NCBI GenBank assembly: GCA_963834705.1
Contig: CAWICV010000011.1
Coordinates: forward strand, 1 to 64,000
Source of the DNA: RYN-230 sp963834705
GTDB lineage: Bacteria > Actinomycetota > Actinomycetes > Streptosporangiales > Streptosporangiaceae
Direction of reading: 5' to 3'
Length of the DNA stretch: 64,000 bases
In this document: one piece after another, positions 26,019 through 36,255 of the stretch
How the letters are laid out: each line of letters begins with the position of its first letter
How positions within the stretch are numbered: position 1 is the stretch's first letter
Notes under the pieces: model-generated
Database searches by the model: none
What the model saw: only the letters and a program-made list of their open reading frames with translations
Told to the model about the DNA's origin: nothing
Translations under genes and position numbers: made by a program

Positions 26019-26490
26019 GCTCCGCGGCCCAGAGCACCGACTTGACGATGTTCTGGTAACCGGTGCACCGGCAGAGCTGGCCGGACAGCGCCTCGCGGAC
26101 CTCGGCCGGGCTGGGCGCCGGGTTGTGGTCCAGCAGCCAGCGGGCGGTCATCATCATGCCCGGCGTGCAGAACCCGCATTGCAGACCGTGGCATTCGGCG
26201 AAGCCCTGCTGCACCGGGTCGAGCCGCCCCCCACCCGCCTCCCCTGCCCCGTTCATGGCCAGCCCTTCCACGGTGCGCACCTGGTGCCCGTCGGCCATCG
26301 CGGCCAGCACCGTGCACGACTTCACCGGCGTGCCATCCAGCCACACCACGCACGCCCCGCAGTTCGACGTGTCGCAGCCCCAGTGCGACCCGGTCAGCCG
26401 CAGTTCGTCGCGCAGGAAGTGGATGAGCAGCAGCCGCGCTTCCACCTCCCGGGTGTAGCCAGTCCCATTGACCGTCACGGTGATCTGCAC
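26005..26490 (-). CDS. coxS: CO dehydrogenase small subunit, [2Fe-2S] (locus A)
   Basis: A 161-residue iron-sulfur subunit. The plant-type cluster ligands lie in GCDTSNCGACVVWLDG and PVKSC (about 38-60). The second cluster is in the helical domain: GLQCGFCTPGMM and LCRCTGYQNIVKSV (about 105-150). It carries electrons from the Mo site of CoxL to the FAD of CoxM. The start is one base after coxM, giving the M-S-L order of form I operons. Confidence 0.93.
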   Translation of the reverse strand: MQITVTVNGTGYTREVEARLLLIHFLRDELRLTGSHWGCDTSNCGACVVWLDGTPVKSCTVLAAMADGHQVRTVEGLAMNGAGEAGGGRLDPVQQGFAECHGLQCGFCTPGMMMTARWLLDHNPAPSPAEVREALSGQLCRCTGYQNIVKSVLWAAEHADD

Positions 26491-26491
26491 G

Positions 26492-27403
26492 TCAGGCGCC
26501 CCGTGTCACCCGGGCCAGCGCCTGGCGCAGCGCCCGGATGGTCAGTTCCCGGGCCAGGTGGCGCTTGTAGCCAGCCGGTCCGCGCTGGTCGGAGACCGGG
26601 CGGCAGTGCTCGGCCGCGATCTGGCCGGCCCGGGCCAGGCTGTCCTCGGTGGCCGGGGCGCCGCGGAGGAACTCCTCGGCCTCGGCCGCGGCGAAATGCG
26701 CGGCGCCCACCGCGGTCAGCCCGATGCCGGCGTCGGCGATCGTGGTCCCGCCGCCGTCCAGCCAGAGCGCCACGCCGACCGCGCCGACCGGCCAGTCGCC
26801 GGCCCGGCGGCCCACCTTCTGGTAGGCGCTGCCCCCGCCGGGCCGGATCGGCACCCGGATCTCGCTGAGCAGCTCACCGGGCCCGACCACGGTCTCGTAC
26901 GGCCCGGTGTGGAAATCCCGGGCGGACACCGTGCGGCTGCCGTCCGGATGCCGGATCACCATCGTCGCCTTGAGCGCGGCGAACGCCGCGGACAGGTCCT
27001 CGGACGGGTCGGCCTGGCACAGCGAGCCGCCCACCGTGCCCCAGTTCCGCACGATCGGGTCGGCGATGACCCGCTCCGCGTCGTGCAGGATGGCGAAGTG
27101 CTGGCCGGCCGCCGGGTCGGCGAGCAGCTCCGCGTGCCGGGCCAGCGCGCCGATCCGCAGTTCAGTGTGGGGCCGGGGGGACGGCCCCCCGGAGCCGGCC
27201 GGCACCACCCGGATGTAGCTCAGTTCGGTCAGCCCGTTGATGTCGATCAGCGTCTCCGGCTGGGCCAGCCGGAGCTTCATCATCGGGATCAGGCTGTGCC
27301 CGCCGGCCAGGATGCGCGACTGCGGGCCGAACCGGGCCAGCAGGGTGAGCGCATGCTCGACGCTGACCGCCTTCTCGTACTCGACGTGCGCCGGGACCTG
27401 CAT
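26492..27403 (-). CDS. coxM: CO dehydrogenase medium subunit, FAD-binding (locus A)
   Basis: A 303-residue FAD subunit. The two FAD motifs are AGGHSLIPMMKLR (about 33-45) and TVGGSLCQADPSED (about 113-126). A YKRHLARELTIRAL segment closes the C-terminal domain. GGGAGGGC precedes the ATG. It is the first gene of locus A and is divergent to lysR, with only 35 bases between the start codons. It passes electrons on toward the quinone pool. Confidence 0.93.
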   Translation of the reverse strand: MQVPAHVEYEKAVSVEHALTLLARFGPQSRILAGGHSLIPMMKLRLAQPETLIDINGLTELSYIRVVPAGSGGPSPRPHTELRIGALARHAELLADPAAGQHFAILHDAERVIADPIVRNWGTVGGSLCQADPSEDLSAAFAALKATMVIRHPDGSRTVSARDFHTGPYETVVGPGELLSEIRVPIRPGGGSAYQKVGRRAGDWPVGAVGVALWLDGGGTTIADAGIGLTAVGAAHFAAAEAEEFLRGAPATEDSLARAGQIAAEHCRPVSDQRGPAGYKRHLARELTIRALRQALARVTRGA

Positions 27404-27422
27404 CAGCCCTCCCTTCCGCGAG

Positions 27423-27441
27423 CATAATCAAACCTGTTATG
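27423..27441. promoter_or_regulatory. Palindrome overlapping lysR start, putative LysR operator
   Basis: CATAA and TTATG form an inverted repeat around nine central bases (27423-27441). It lies in the 35-base gap between coxM of locus A and lysR and includes the lysR start codon. LysR regulators commonly bind such AT-rich interrupted palindromes. With so little space, the lysR transcript may be leaderless. Inference from sequence only. Confidence 0.45.
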
Positions 27442-28386
27442 ACCCTCACCCAGCTCAATGCGTTCGTCCTGGTCGCCCGGCTGGGCTCGGTGACCTCGGC
27501 GGCTAGTGCCCTGGGGGTCAGCGAGTCGGCGGTGTCCCAGGCGCTCACCGCGCTCCGCCAGCACCTCGGTGACCAGCTGGTCAGCCGCGGGCCGGGCGGT
27601 ATGACGCTGACCCCGGGCGGCTCCCGGTTGCTGGCCACCGCGTCGCAGATCGTGGTGCTCGGCGCCGAGGCGCACGCCGCGGTGCGCGCCGCCCAGGGGG
27701 CACCGGAGCAGCTCCGCGTGGTGGCGACATCGACCCTGGCCGAGTTCGTGGTCAGCCCGCTGATGGAGGCGTTCACCCGGCGGTTCGCCGGCGCGCTGGA
27801 GGTGTCCGCCGGGGTGGCGGTGAGCAACGAGATGGGCGTGCTGGTGGCCAACCGGCTGGCCGACCTGGCCATCGGACCCGAAGTGGCCAGCGACCCGGCG
27901 CTGCCGGTGGTCAGCGAGCCGGTGTTCCGCTACCGCCTGGTGGTGGTCGGCGCCGCGCAGCCCGGGCTGCGCGGCGGCCCGCAGCAGTGGCGCTGGCTGG
28001 TCGACCCGGCCGGCCCCGACCCGGGCAGCGACACCGGGCAGTTGCTGGCCGCACTCCGGGTACCGGACAGGATGATCCGGGTCTTCCCCAACCAGACGGC
28101 GGCGTGGGCCGCCGCCGCGGACGGCGCGGGGGTCGCCCCGGCGGTCGAGCACCTGGTCGCCCAGCAGGTGCGCCGCGGCGAGCTGGCCCTGGTCGAGGTG
28201 CCGGGCACTCCGGTCAGCGCGTGCTGGCACGCGACCCTGCTGGAACGTCAGCACCGCAGCACAGCGGCCAGTTCGCTGCGCCGGTTCCTGGGTACGCCAG
28301 AAGCTATGCACCTGATGCGCTCTCCGGCGGCCGGCGTCCCGCCGTCCCGGTTCCGGCCGCCCGTGTATGTGACGATCTGGAGCTAG
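27439..28386 (+). CDS. LysR family regulator of CODH loci
   Basis: A 315-residue LysR-type protein. The N-terminal winged helix-turn-helix (1-60) is QLNAFVLVARLGSVTSAASALGVSESAVSQAL; the effector-binding domain spans about 90-290. It sits exactly between the divergent CO dehydrogenase loci A and B, so it is the obvious candidate to control one or both in response to CO or energy state. No ribosome-binding site is visible before the ATG. The last 25 residues are unconserved. Confidence 0.88.
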   Translation: MTLTQLNAFVLVARLGSVTSAASALGVSESAVSQALTALRQHLGDQLVSRGPGGMTLTPGGSRLLATASQIVVLGAEAHAAVRAAQGAPEQLRVVATSTLAEFVVSPLMEAFTRRFAGALEVSAGVAVSNEMGVLVANRLADLAIGPEVASDPALPVVSEPVFRYRLVVVGAAQPGLRGGPQQWRWLVDPAGPDPGSDTGQLLAALRVPDRMIRVFPNQTAAWAAAADGAGVAPAVEHLVAQQVRRGELALVEVPGTPVSACWHATLLERQHRSTAASSLRRFLGTPEAMHLMRSPAAGVPPSRFRPPVYVTIWS

Positions 28387-28481
28387 TTAAGTATCCCCTT
28401 ATTCGCCAGTTGCACCAGCTACACAAGGCGACCGATCATGGCGCTCTAAGTGACTCCCAGGTCACGCGAGGGAGCGTGCAG

Positions 28482-28715
28482 ATGCGCATCGAGTCTGACG
28501 GGCACAGCCGGGGCAATCCCCGGCTGTTCGAGCTGGTCGAGCACACCCCGAAGACCGGGCAAAGCCCCACCGTGTGGGCCTGGCCGGAGCTGATGGACTA
28601 CCTGAAGATCGCTGGCCAGCCGGTGGCCGGGCCGTGGCCGCCGCACCAGGAGCCGCGGCCGGACCCGGACGAGGACACCCTGCCGGTGGCCATCCCCGAC
28701 CCAGAATCGGACTGA
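28482..28715 (+). CDS. Small hypothetical protein upstream of coxM (locus B)
   Basis: A 77-residue protein: RGNPRLFELVEHTPKTGQSP, then WAWPELMDYLKIAGQPVAGPWPP and an acidic tail. GGGAGC lies shortly upstream of ATG 28482; a GTG two codons earlier is possible. It ends four bases before coxM. The aromatic WAWPELMDYL helix and its place as the first gene of the locus B operon suggest a CODH-associated function, but no known domain is recognised. Confidence 0.6.
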   Translation: MRIESDGHSRGNPRLFELVEHTPKTGQSPTVWAWPELMDYLKIAGQPVAGPWPPHQEPRPDPDEDTLPVAIPDPESD

Positions 28716-28719
28716 GCCG

Positions 28720-29592
28720 ATGTACCCATCCCGGTTCAGCTACGAGGCACCGCGGTCGCTGGATGCGGCGATCACCCTGCTGCATGACGGCGGGGACTAC
28801 GCGAAGGTGCTGGCCGGCGGGCAGAGCCTGGTCCCGCTGATGAAGCTGCGCTTCGCGTCGCCGGACCTGGTGGTCGACATCAACAACGTGCCCGGGCTCG
28901 ACTACCACCGGGCCGACCCGGACGGCACGCTGCGCATCGGCGCGCTGTGCCGGCACGCCACCCTGGAGCGCTCCGATCTGCTCAGAAGCAGCCAGCCGAC
29001 GATGGCGGCGGCCGCGCCGCTGATCGCCGACCCGATCGTGCGCACCCGGGGCACCCTGGTCGGCTCGCTGTGCCACGCCGACCCGCAGGGCGACTGGGCG
29101 TCGGTGGTGACCGCGCTGGGCGGCTCCGTGGTGGCGCAGGGACCGGCCGGGCGGCGCACCATCCCGCTGGACGGCTTCGTCACCGGTCCGTTCGAGAACG
29201 TGCTGGCCCCGGACGAGATCGCGGTCGAGGCGGTCATCCCGGCCGCGCAGGGCACCCGGTCCGGCGGCTACCTGAAGCTGGAGCGCCGGGTCGGCGACTT
29301 CGCCACGGTCGGAGTCGCGGTCGCGCTGGAGACCAGCGGCGCCGTGGTGACCCGGGCCGGCATCGGGCTGACCGGGGTAGGCGGGTCGACGATCGCGGCC
29401 ACCGAGGCGGCCCAGGTGCTGACCGGGCAGCCGCTGACCGCCCAGGCGATAGAGCGGGCCGCGGACCTGGCCGCGGCGGCGGCCCGGCCCCGGACCGACC
29501 ACCGGGGCAGCGCGGAGTACAAGCGGCACATGGTGCGCACGTTCGTGGTCCGCATCCTCAGCCGCGACGTGCCGGAGGAGAGGGCAGCCTGA
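28720..29592 (+). CDS. coxM: CO dehydrogenase medium subunit, FAD-binding (locus B)
   Basis: A 290-residue FAD subunit with AGGQSLVPLMKLR (about 34-46) and TLVGSLCHADPQGD (about 109-122), plus a YKRHMVRTFVVRIL ending. It is a diverged paralogue of the locus A subunit. It is followed immediately by coxS, giving the form I M-S-L order. Confidence 0.93.
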   Translation: MYPSRFSYEAPRSLDAAITLLHDGGDYAKVLAGGQSLVPLMKLRFASPDLVVDINNVPGLDYHRADPDGTLRIGALCRHATLERSDLLRSSQPTMAAAAPLIADPIVRTRGTLVGSLCHADPQGDWASVVTALGGSVVAQGPAGRRTIPLDGFVTGPFENVLAPDEIAVEAVIPAAQGTRSGGYLKLERRVGDFATVGVAVALETSGAVVTRAGIGLTGVGGSTIAATEAAQVLTGQPLTAQAIERAADLAAAAARPRTDHRGSAEYKRHMVRTFVVRILSRDVPEERAA

Positions 29593-29593
29593 C

Positions 29594-30130
29594 ATGACGG
29601 TCGTATATGAGGACCACGGCGACGAGGCCGGAGCAGAGGCAGCGGCCGAGGTCCCGGTCCGCCGGATCAGGTTCACCATCAACGGCCAGAAGAAGATCGC
29701 CGAGGTCGAGCCGCGGCTGCTGCTGGCTCACCTGATCCGCCGTGGCCTGGGGCTGACCGGTACGCACATGGGATGCGACACCACCAACTGCGGCGCATGC
29801 ACCGTGCTGGTGGACGGGCGGCCGGTGAAGTCGTGCACGATGCTGGCCGTACAGGTGGACGGGCACGAGATCAGCACGGTGGAAGGGCTGGCCGGGGCGG
29901 CCGAACTGCACCCGCTGCAGGAGGGCTTCCGCGAGGAGCACGGCCTGCAGTGCGGGTTCTGCACGCCGGGCATGATGATGGCGGCCAAGGCACTGCTGGA
30001 CGAGAACCCTGACCCCAGCGAGGAGGACGTCCGCTGGGCGCTGTCCGGCAACATCTGCCGGTGCACCGGTTACCAGAACATCGTGAAGTCGGTGCTGTGG
30101 GCGGCCGACAAGCTGCGGGCGGAGGGCTGA
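29594..30130 (+). CDS. coxS: CO dehydrogenase small subunit, [2Fe-2S] (locus B)
   Basis: A 178-residue iron-sulfur protein: GCDTTNCGACTVLVDG with PVKSC (about 60-82) for the plant-type cluster, and HGLQCGFCTPGMMM with ICRCTGYQNIVKSV (about 115-170) for the second. It has an extra 20-residue acidic N-terminus compared with the locus A copy. One base separates it from coxM. Confidence 0.93.
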   Translation: MTVVYEDHGDEAGAEAAAEVPVRRIRFTINGQKKIAEVEPRLLLAHLIRRGLGLTGTHMGCDTTNCGACTVLVDGRPVKSCTMLAVQVDGHEISTVEGLAGAAELHPLQEGFREEHGLQCGFCTPGMMMAAKALLDENPDPSEEDVRWALSGNICRCTGYQNIVKSVLWAADKLRAEG

Positions 30131-30135
30131 GGCAA

Positions 30136-32523
<2,388 letters not shown>

Positions 32524-32530
32524 GGGGAGC

Positions 32531-33478
32531 ATGCCGGTGCATGGCGTACTGGAAGAGGCCGGGGAGCTGACCCGGCGCGGGCAGCCGTTCGCGCTGGCCA
32601 CCGTGGTATGGCGGCAGGGCCCGTCATCCGGCCAGCAGGGCTCGCGGGCGATCATCACCGAGACCGGCGACCTGCACGGCTGGATCGGCGGCGCGTGCGC
32701 CGAGCCGGTGGTGATCCGCGCGGCCCGCGAGGTGATCGCCGAGGGGGTGCCCCGGCTGCTGTTGCTCGGCGCGCCCGAGCAGTTCGGCAGCCGGGCCGAG
32801 GCGATGCCGGAGGGCATGACGCTGGTGCCGATCTCCTGCCAGAGCGAGGGCGCGCTGGAGGTGTATATCGAGCCGGTGCTGCCCGCGCCGCACCTGGTCA
32901 TCGTGGGCCGGTCGCCGATGGCGGGCACGCTGGCCGAGCTGGCCCAGGCCCTCGGCTGGCGGGTTACGGCGCGGGACGGCGCCGAGTTCCGCACCGGGGA
33001 CGCGGATGAGGCCTCGATGGTGGTGGTGGCCACCCAGGGGCACGGTGACGAGGAGGCCGTCGAGCAGGCGGTGGCCGCCCAGCCCGCCTACCTGGGCCTG
33101 GTCGGGTCGGCCAAACGCGGCGCGGCGATGCTCGGGTACCTGGCCGACCGAGGGGTGCCGCAGGATCGGCTGGACCGGGTGCACGTGCCGGCCGGGCTGG
33201 ACCTCGGGCCCACCACGCACCGGGAGATCGGGGTGGCCATCCTGGCCGAGCTGGTCCAGTTGCGCGCGTCCGGCGCGCTGCTGCCCGCGGCCCCGGCTGC
33301 CGCCGCGCCGGCCGCGGCGGTGACGGACCCGGTCTGCGGGATGACCGTCGCCCCGGGACCGGCCGCCTACCCGCTCCGGCAGGACGGAACTACCTACTAC
33401 TTCTGCGGTGCGGGCTGCCGCCAGTCGTTCGAGCAGGACCCCGGTGCGTACCTGACCAAGACGGAGACCCGATGCTGA
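32531..33478 (+). CDS. XdhC/CoxF-like maturation protein fused to YHS domain
   Basis: A 315-residue protein. Residues 1-100 are the XdhC/CoxI N-terminal part (QGPSSGQQGSRAIIT, WIGGACAEP); 115-250 are a Rossmann fold (HLVIVGRSPMAG, YLGLVGSAKRG, GLDLGPTTHREIGVAILAE). After an Ala/Pro linker, residues 268-310 form a YHS domain with TDPVCGMTV and YYFCGAGCRQSFE. XdhC proteins bring sulfurated Mo cofactor to hydroxylases; YHS domains occur in copper and other metal-handling proteins. GGGAGC precedes the ATG. The metal role is inference. Confidence 0.88.
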   Translation: MPVHGVLEEAGELTRRGQPFALATVVWRQGPSSGQQGSRAIITETGDLHGWIGGACAEPVVIRAAREVIAEGVPRLLLLGAPEQFGSRAEAMPEGMTLVPISCQSEGALEVYIEPVLPAPHLVIVGRSPMAGTLAELAQALGWRVTARDGAEFRTGDADEASMVVVATQGHGDEEAVEQAVAAQPAYLGLVGSAKRGAAMLGYLADRGVPQDRLDRVHVPAGLDLGPTTHREIGVAILAELVQLRASGALLPAAPAAAAPAAAVTDPVCGMTVAPGPAAYPLRQDGTTYYFCGAGCRQSFEQDPGAYLTKTETRC

Positions 33479-34059
33479 TCACCAACGACTTCGAGGTCGC
33501 CCAGCCGGCCGACAAGGTCTGGGCGTTCTTCCAGAATATCCCGCAGGTCGCGGCCTGCCTGCCGGGCGCGGAACTCACCGGGGACCTGGGGGACGACAAG
33601 TACCAGGGCCAGGTGGCGGTGCGGATGGGACCGGTGCGGCTGAACTTCGGCGGCACGGCCCAGATCACCGAGCGCGACGAGGTGGCCAGGCGGCTGGTGG
33701 TGCACGCCACCGGCGCCGAGGCCAAGGGCCGCGGCCAGGCCAGCATGGACATCACCGCCACGCTGTCCCGGGCCGGCCGGGGCACCAGGGTGGCGGTGGC
33801 CCAGGACCTGCAGCTGTCCGGCGCGGCCGCACAGTACGGCCGGGGCATGATCTCCGACGTCACATCGGTGCTGATGCGGGACTTCTCGGCCCGGATGCAG
33901 GACCGGATCGAGCGGATGGAACGGGGTGAGCCGGCCGGGCAGATCGCCGCCGCGCCGGCCACCTCGGCGAGCGGTCTCACCCTCGGCCTGCGGGCCGCTG
34001 TCATGGCGCTGAGCCGGGTCTTCCGCCGGTTCTTCGCCCCCTACCAGCCGACGAGCTGA
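33472..34059 (+). CDS. coxG: CoxG, SRPBCC-fold CODH membrane-recruitment protein
   Basis: A 195-residue protein. Residues 1-145 are the SRPBCC/START-like CoxG domain: FEVAQPADKVWAFFQNIPQVAACLPGA is the typical opening. A linker follows and an amphipathic or membrane-seeking tail (LRAAVMALSRVFRRFFAPY) ends it. CoxG proteins link CO dehydrogenase to the membrane and to respiratory quinone. The start overlaps the XdhC-YHS stop by seven bases. Only locus B carries a coxG, so it may serve both enzymes. Confidence 0.92.
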   Translation: MLITNDFEVAQPADKVWAFFQNIPQVAACLPGAELTGDLGDDKYQGQVAVRMGPVRLNFGGTAQITERDEVARRLVVHATGAEAKGRGQASMDITATLSRAGRGTRVAVAQDLQLSGAAAQYGRGMISDVTSVLMRDFSARMQDRIERMERGEPAGQIAAAPATSASGLTLGLRAAVMALSRVFRRFFAPYQPTS

Positions 34060-34070
34060 GGAGACGAACC

Positions 34071-34334
34071 ATGGTCTTGTGGTGGATCGGCAACGTGGTG
34101 CTGCTGGTCGCGGTGCTGCCTGTCGTGATCTTCCTGCTGAACCGGGTGCTGGCCGCGCTGGAGCGGATCCGCGGCGCGTGCGACAACATCCTGGCCGGCG
34201 GCGGTGCGCTGGCCGGCGAACTGCAGGGGGTGCCGGACGGCCTGGCCACCACCGACGCCACCGTGCACCAGGTCTCGGTCGGCGCGGTCCGGTACGCGGG
34301 CTCGGTCGCGAAACTACTCGGAGGTGGAAGCTGA
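34071..34334 (+). CDS. CODH-associated single-pass microprotein 1
   Basis: An 87-residue protein: one membrane helix at about 3-25 (WIGNVVLLVAVLPVVIFLL), then an amphipathic helix (RVLAALERIRGACDNIL) and VPDGLATTDATVHQV. GAGGAGACG precedes the ATG by a normal distance. The VPDxLxx..A block recurs in microprotein 2, suggesting common origin. It follows coxG by 11 bases. No described family is recognised; membrane association is supported, function is not. Confidence 0.72.
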   Translation: MVLWWIGNVVLLVAVLPVVIFLLNRVLAALERIRGACDNILAGGGALAGELQGVPDGLATTDATVHQVSVGAVRYAGSVAKLLGGGS

Positions 34335-34561
34335 TGCCTGCAGCTGCCTGGTTCACGATCGCCGTCGCGGCACTGATCATCGCCATCACCGCGGTCGGCC
34401 TGCTGCGGGTGATCTTCCACCTGCGCGCGATCCGCGCCTCGCTGGCCGGGGTGACCGGCGGCGTGCAGGCCGTGGCCCAGCTGACCAGTACCGTCCCGGA
34501 CCGGCTGACCTCGGTGAACGCCAGCCTCAAGCCGGTCCGCGACTTCTGCGAAACGGTGTGA
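34334..34561 (+). CDS. CODH-associated single-pass microprotein 2
   Basis: A 75-residue protein: membrane helix at about 4-26 (WFTIAVAALIIAITAVGLL), then FHLRAIRASLAGVTGGV and VPDRLTSVNASLKPV, which parallels microprotein 1. GGAGGTGG lies eight bases before the ATG, and its first base overlaps the previous stop. Clearly part of the coxG operon. Function unknown. Confidence 0.72.
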   Translation: MPAAAWFTIAVAALIIAITAVGLLRVIFHLRAIRASLAGVTGGVQAVAQLTSTVPDRLTSVNASLKPVRDFCETV

Positions 34562-34566
34562 GCGGG

Positions 34567-34860
34567 ATGGAGATACACGGCATGGACGTTCATGGCACGG
34601 TGCTCGCCGCCGGGACGTCCACCACCGGCTGGGTGATCGGCTACACCATCGGCATCATCGTGGTGCTGGTCGTGGTGGCCCTGGTGGTGCCGATCCTGCT
34701 GCTGGCCCGGGCCATCGGCAACGAGGCACCCAAGATCAACGACGCGCTGGCCGAGGCGGTGCAGAACACGGCCCCCCTGGGGGCGCTGCGCACCACCATC
34801 GAGCACGCCACGATCATCATCGGCGGGCTGCAGCGCGGCCGCGCCCGGCTGGGAGGTTAG
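34567..34860 (+). CDS. CODH-associated single-pass microprotein 3
   Basis: A 97-residue protein with a 20-residue polar lead, a membrane helix at about 22-47 (GYTIGIIVVLVVVALVVPIL) and a tail with EAPKINDALAEAVQNTAPL and LRTTIEHATIIIGGL. ATG 34567 is chosen; ATG 34582 is also possible. Shares the TM-then-amphipathic-helix plan with its neighbours. Function unknown. Confidence 0.7.
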   Translation: MEIHGMDVHGTVLAAGTSTTGWVIGYTIGIIVVLVVVALVVPILLLARAIGNEAPKINDALAEAVQNTAPLGALRTTIEHATIIIGGLQRGRARLGG

Positions 34861-34862
34861 CG

Positions 34863-35159
34863 ATGCAGCCGCACGTCGTGGCCATGTCCTCGACCGAGCA
34901 CACCCTGTGGACAACCGCGATCATCCTGGGCGCGGTCGTGGTGGTGGCGGTCGCCGCGCTGCTCAGCCTGCTCGTCTACCTGGTGAAGATCATCGACCGG
35001 CGGGTGGTCCAGATCCAGGGCACGCTGCACGCCGCGGCGGACAACACCGCGAACACGGTGCTGATCCCGCAGGTGGCCGACGGCGTCGAGGCGGTGCTCG
35101 CCGAGGGCCTGCAGCACCACCTGTTCCTCGGCCGGGTACTCGGGAAGGTGAAGTCGTGA
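34863..35159 (+). CDS. CODH-associated single-pass microprotein 4
   Basis: A 98-residue protein: membrane helix at about 16-42 (AIILGAVVVVAVAALLSLLVYL), then IIDRRVVQIQGTLHAAADNT and VLIPQVADGVEAVLAEGL. It starts two bases after microprotein 3, with GGGAGG upstream, and its stop overlaps the next GTG by four bases. Function unknown. Confidence 0.72.
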   Translation: MQPHVVAMSSTEHTLWTTAIILGAVVVVAVAALLSLLVYLVKIIDRRVVQIQGTLHAAADNTANTVLIPQVADGVEAVLAEGLQHHLFLGRVLGKVKS

Positions 35160-35533
35160 CCGGGCTCGTCGTCTGGACCGTCATCGTCATCGTCGCGCTG
35201 ATCGCCGGGCTGGCGTTCTTCCTGTACTGGGTGGGCTCGCTGCTGACCCGGATCGCCGGGAACCTGGAGGAGGCGTTCGGCACGGCCGCGAAGATCGTGG
35301 GCGACGCCAAGCTGATCGGGCCCGGGGTGGAGCACATCAACCAGACCGGCGGCGTGGTGGCCGGGGCGCTGCCGCTGCTGTACGGGATGGCCGAGGAGAT
35401 CGTGGCCGACGTGACCTACACCCCGGCCCCGGCCGGGGAAGCGGCCGCGCAGGAGCGGGAGCCGGCCCGGCCCGCCTCGGGCCGCCGCCGGTCCCGGCTG
35501 CACGACGCGGTCGGGTACGCGCCCCGGCCCTAG
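35156..35533 (+). CDS. CODH-associated single-pass microprotein 5
   Basis: A 125-residue protein: membrane helix at about 3-26 (VWTVIVIVALIAGLAFFLYW), an amphipathic region GNLEEAFGTAAKIVGDAKL, PGVEHINQTGGVVAGALPL, and a Pro/Arg-rich cytoplasmic-looking tail. GTG start overlaps the previous stop (GTGA). It ends four bases from the convergent 35530 gene, closing the locus B operon. Confidence 0.72.
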   Translation: MTGLVVWTVIVIVALIAGLAFFLYWVGSLLTRIAGNLEEAFGTAAKIVGDAKLIGPGVEHINQTGGVVAGALPLLYGMAEEIVADVTYTPAPAGEAAAQEREPARPASGRRRSRLHDAVGYAPRP

Positions 35534-35934
35534 CGAGGGGGAGTGGTCCGCGGGCCGCCGATCCACTCCTGTCTCCACGCCTGGTCGTACTGCTGCTCGT
35601 TGCAGCCCGGGCGGTAGACCGCGGTCAGCTCGCGGCTGATCTGCTCCCGGTGCGCCGGGCCGCCGCCGGGCACCTGGTAGGTGCAGATGTACACCTTCCA
35701 GCGGGAGCCGGCCCGGCGGACCCAGCACGGCGCGCGCGGGTGCCGGAACGGAAAGCGCTCGGCGGACAGGTCGTCGGCGTGGCCCACGTAGATGACCGCG
35801 TAGTGCTCCGGCTTGGCGGCCGGGTCCGGCTTGCACAGGATGGCATAGACCGCGGGCACCGGCGGCGGGGTCCACCCGCCGAGCAGCCGCGGGCCCTCGA
35901 ACGGGTAGCCAGCCAGTGAGCCGAGCCGGATCAT
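35530..35934 (-). CDS. GIY-YIG-like hypothetical protein
   Basis: A 134-residue protein with VPAVYAILCKPD (about 27-38) followed by YAVIYVGHADDLS (about 45-57), the spacing and sequence feel of a GIY-YIG fold, then RAPCWVRRAGSRWKVYICTYQVPG and REQISRELTAVYRPGCN. Catalytic Arg and Glu of true nucleases may be RFPFRH and REQISRE, but this is uncertain. It overlaps the 35931 gene by four bases and is oriented toward locus B. Role unknown. Confidence 0.6.
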   Translation of the reverse strand: MIRLGSLAGYPFEGPRLLGGWTPPPVPAVYAILCKPDPAAKPEHYAVIYVGHADDLSAERFPFRHPRAPCWVRRAGSRWKVYICTYQVPGGGPAHREQISRELTAVYRPGCNEQQYDQAWRQEWIGGPRTTPPR

Positions 35935-36215
35935 CCCTGGTCGTCCTGGTCTTCCGCCTCGCTGATGGCCTCGGTCCTGGTTATCGGCGCGGCGGGCAGG
36001 CCGGCCCGGGCCGCGGCCTGGCGGAACTGCTCGGTGGCCGACTCGATCGCCTCGTCCCGGCTCCCGGCCGCCACGATGAGCTGCGCGCCGTAGTGCGTGG
36101 TGCCGATGCCGGTGGCGATGCCGTTTACGGCCGCGACCGCGTCGGCCAGCTCGACAACTTCCTCGCGGGTGGTGATCCGGCCGAGTTCGGCCTCGATCCC
36201 TACGCTCCACTGCAC
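35931..36215 (-). CDS. Small hypothetical protein
   Basis: A 94-residue protein with alternating strand and helix: WSVGIEAELGRITTREEVVELADAV, then THYGAQLIVAAGSRDEAIESA and an acidic tail. This looks like a ferredoxin-like alpha/beta fold, but no family is identified. It lies 40 bases after coxE of the second pair and overlaps the GIY-YIG-like gene, so it belongs to the minus-strand operon. Confidence 0.6.
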   Translation of the reverse strand: MQWSVGIEAELGRITTREEVVELADAVAAVNGIATGIGTTHYGAQLIVAAGSRDEAIESATEQFRQAAARAGLPAAPITRTEAISEAEDQDDQG

Positions 36216-36255
36216 CGGGACTCCTCACGCTCGGCTGATCCTACGTTCGCTCCGC

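Noticed and set aside
23445..26045. An 866-codon plus-strand open frame
   Set aside because: Antisense to coxL of locus A, no domain, typical GC-driven shadow frame.
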